A model generated the notes under the pieces. It searched no databases. It was given only the letters and a program-made list of their open reading frames with translations, and was not told where the DNA came from. A stretch of DNA of 5,494 nt from Candidatus Omnitrophota bacterium (GTDB lineage Bacteria > Omnitrophota > Gorgyraeia > Aquiviventales > Aquiviventaceae), in assembly GCA_016206585.1 (NCBI GenBank), contig JACQRE010000092.1, forward strand, positions 1 through 5,494, written 5' to 3'. This document shows positions 4,288 to 5,494 of the stretch, one piece after another. The position numbers and the translations under genes were made by a program. Each line of letters begins with the position of its first letter. Within the stretch, counting starts at the first letter, position 1.

Positions 4288-5494
4288 TTAAAGCGGATCG
4301 ACGTCCACGAGCACGGGCAGCCCGTCCCATTTCCGTCCCGGTTGCAGGACGCGCCGCACCATCGCCGTCATCGGCTCCACCGCCCGCCCCTTCACGAGCA
4401 GACAGACGCGGTAGGTGCGGCGCAGGCGCGGAATGCGGTGGGGGGCCGGCCCCAGCAGCGTGATGTCTGCCTGCGCTGCGGCCCCTCGCTTACCATGGGG
4501 CGCGGCAGGCAGGCCGCACTCCTTCGCGATGTCCCGCAACCGTTCGGCCAGCCGCTCGGCCGCCGCCTGGACCCGTTCCGCCTTGCCGCCAAGGACCGTC
4601 AGCTCGATGAGGTGGGTGAAGGGCGGCAGCCGCAGCCGGCGGCGCATCCGGATCTCCTCCTCGTAGAACCGCCGGTAGTCGTGGGATCGTGCGGCCTGGA
4701 TCGCGTAGTGGCCCGGACAGTACGTCTGGATGATGACGCGGCCCGCCTGCTGACCCCGCCCGGCCCGGCCCGCGACCTGTGTCAGCAGATCGAACGTCCG
4801 CTCGCCCGCCCGGAAGTCCGGCAGGTTCAGCGCGGTGTCCGCCGAGGCGACGCCGACCAGCGTGACGTGGGGGAAATCCAGCCCCTTGGCGATCATCTGC
4901 GTCCCGACCAGCAGGCTCACCTGCCTGGACTTCACCGCCTCGTACACTTCGCGATGGCTCTCGCGCCGCGCCGTCGTGTCCCGGTCCATGCGGGCGATGG
5001 ACGCCACCGGAAACAGCCGGTGCAGCTCCGATTCGATCCGCTCCGTGCCGGCACCCCGGAACTGGAGGTAGCCCTTGCGGCATTGGGGACACAGCTCCGG
5101 CAGCACCTCCTGGAGGTTGCAGCAGTGGCAGACGAGCCGCCCCCGCCCCGCGTGGTAGACCAGCGGCACGGAGCAGCGGCGGCACCGCAGCACGCTCCCG
5201 CACGTCTTGCACTGCGCGCTGCGCGCGAACCCCCGGCGGTTGAGGAGGATCATCGCCTGCTCGCCCCGCGCCACCGTCTGCTCGAGCGCGCGCTGCAGCC
5301 GGTTCGAGAGCGGGGCCAGCCGGCGGCGCGTGGTGAGCTCGTCTCGCATGTCCACGATCTCCACGTCCGGCAGCGTCTGGCCGGTGACCCGCTCGGGCAG
5401 CGTGAGCAGCGCTCCCCGCCGGTGCGCGGCGTGGTAGCTCTCGACGGACGGTGTCGCGCTGCCCAGGAGCACGACCGCCCCGGTGAGCCGCGCG
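4288..5494 (-). CDS. priA: Primosomal replication restart helicase PriA, C-terminal part (5' end cut by window edge)
   Basis: Superfamily 2 3'-to-5' DNA helicase that reloads the replisome at stalled forks. The visible 401 residues are the C-terminal part; the DNA-binding domain and Walker motifs lie beyond base 5494. Numbering from the window edge, helicase motif III is GSATPS at 11-16. The PriA-specific double zinc site follows with Cys at 95, 98, 104, 107, 122, 125, 135 and 138 (patterns CKTCG, CRRC, CHCC, CPQC; one extra Cys at 124). Motif V is VGTQMIAKGLDFP with SAD, and motif VI is QVAGRAGRG. The C-terminal domain holds the family's RLPPF segment and ends LVDVDPL before TAA at 4290-4288. 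All visible helicase and zinc motifs are intact. The reading frame is open to the window edge; the GTG at 5472 is an internal Val, not a start. Adjacent def and fmt match a common bacterial order. Confidence 0.97.
   Translation of the reverse strand, partial: ARLTGAVVLLGSATPSVESYHAAHRRGALLTLPERVTGQTLPDVEIVDMRDELTTRRRLAPLSNRLQRALEQTVARGEQAMILLNRRGFARSAQCKTCGSVLRCRRCSVPLVYHAGRGRLVCHCCNLQEVLPELCPQCRKGYLQFRGAGTERIESELHRLFPVASIARMDRDTTARRESHREVYEAVKSRQVSLLVGTQMIAKGLDFPHVTLVGVASADTALNLPDFRAGERTFDLLTQVAGRAGRGQQAGRVIIQTYCPGHYAIQAARSHDYRRFYEEEIRMRRRLRLPPFTHLIELTVLGGKAERVQAAAERLAERLRDIAKECGLPAAPHGKRGAAAQADITLLGPAPHRIPRLRRTYRVCLLVKGRAVEPMTAMVRRVLQPGRKWDGLPVLVDVDPL

Noticed and set aside
2924..4291. Long plus-strand open frame of 455 codons opposite def and the TPR gene
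   Set aside because: It is an antisense shadow common in GC-rich DNA: it mirrors def and TPR codons, has no recognisable motif and runs through the G-rich repeat. The minus-strand genes have clear family motifs.

Overview
This 5,494-base window is GC-rich bacterial DNA with every supported gene on the minus strand, so transcription runs from the right end to the left. In transcription order the genes are: the C-terminal part of the primosomal helicase gene priA (its start lies beyond base 5494); a small tetratricopeptide-repeat (TPR) protein; peptide deformylase (def); methionyl-tRNA formyltransferase (fmt); and two tandem, diverged members of the galactose-1-phosphate uridylyltransferase (GalT) family. 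The second of these runs off the left edge. No RNA gene, CRISPR array, insertion sequence or prophage gene is visible. The organism cannot be named from the sequence. The base composition, the priA-def-fmt order and the unusual intergenic repeats suggest a GC-rich, probably uncultivated bacterial lineage.

Layout, right to left: priA (5494-4288, partial); a 95-base gap (4287-4193) holding a G-rich heptamer inverted repeat and a possible extended -10 promoter; the TPR gene (4192-3599); def (3592-3017); a 32-base gap; fmt (2984-2067); galT copy A (2074-1010, TTG start, 8-base overlap with fmt); a 132-base gap (1009-878) holding a second heptamer inverted repeat; and galT copy B (877-1, partial). 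The TPR-def-fmt-galT copy A genes are packed tightly enough to be one transcript.

Def and Fmt are functional partners: Fmt formylates initiator Met-tRNA and Def removes the formyl group from new proteins. PriA next to def-fmt is a known bacterial arrangement (priA-def-fmt-rsmB in Bacillus). Here a TPR gene is inserted between priA and def, and GalT-like genes occupy the place where rsmB often sits.

The most unusual signal is that the only two sizeable gaps hold elements of the same design. Each has four 7-bp units facing four inverted 7-bp units, but the heptamer sequences are unrelated (CGTGTAA-like and GGGGCNN). The second element also has G-quadruplex potential on both strands. Two enzymes depart from their families at catalytic positions: galT copy A has Arg where the nucleophilic His is expected (HSRSQ), with its metal-type ligands kept, and Fmt has Gly where the catalytic Asn is expected (GIHPSLLP instead of NIHPSLLP).
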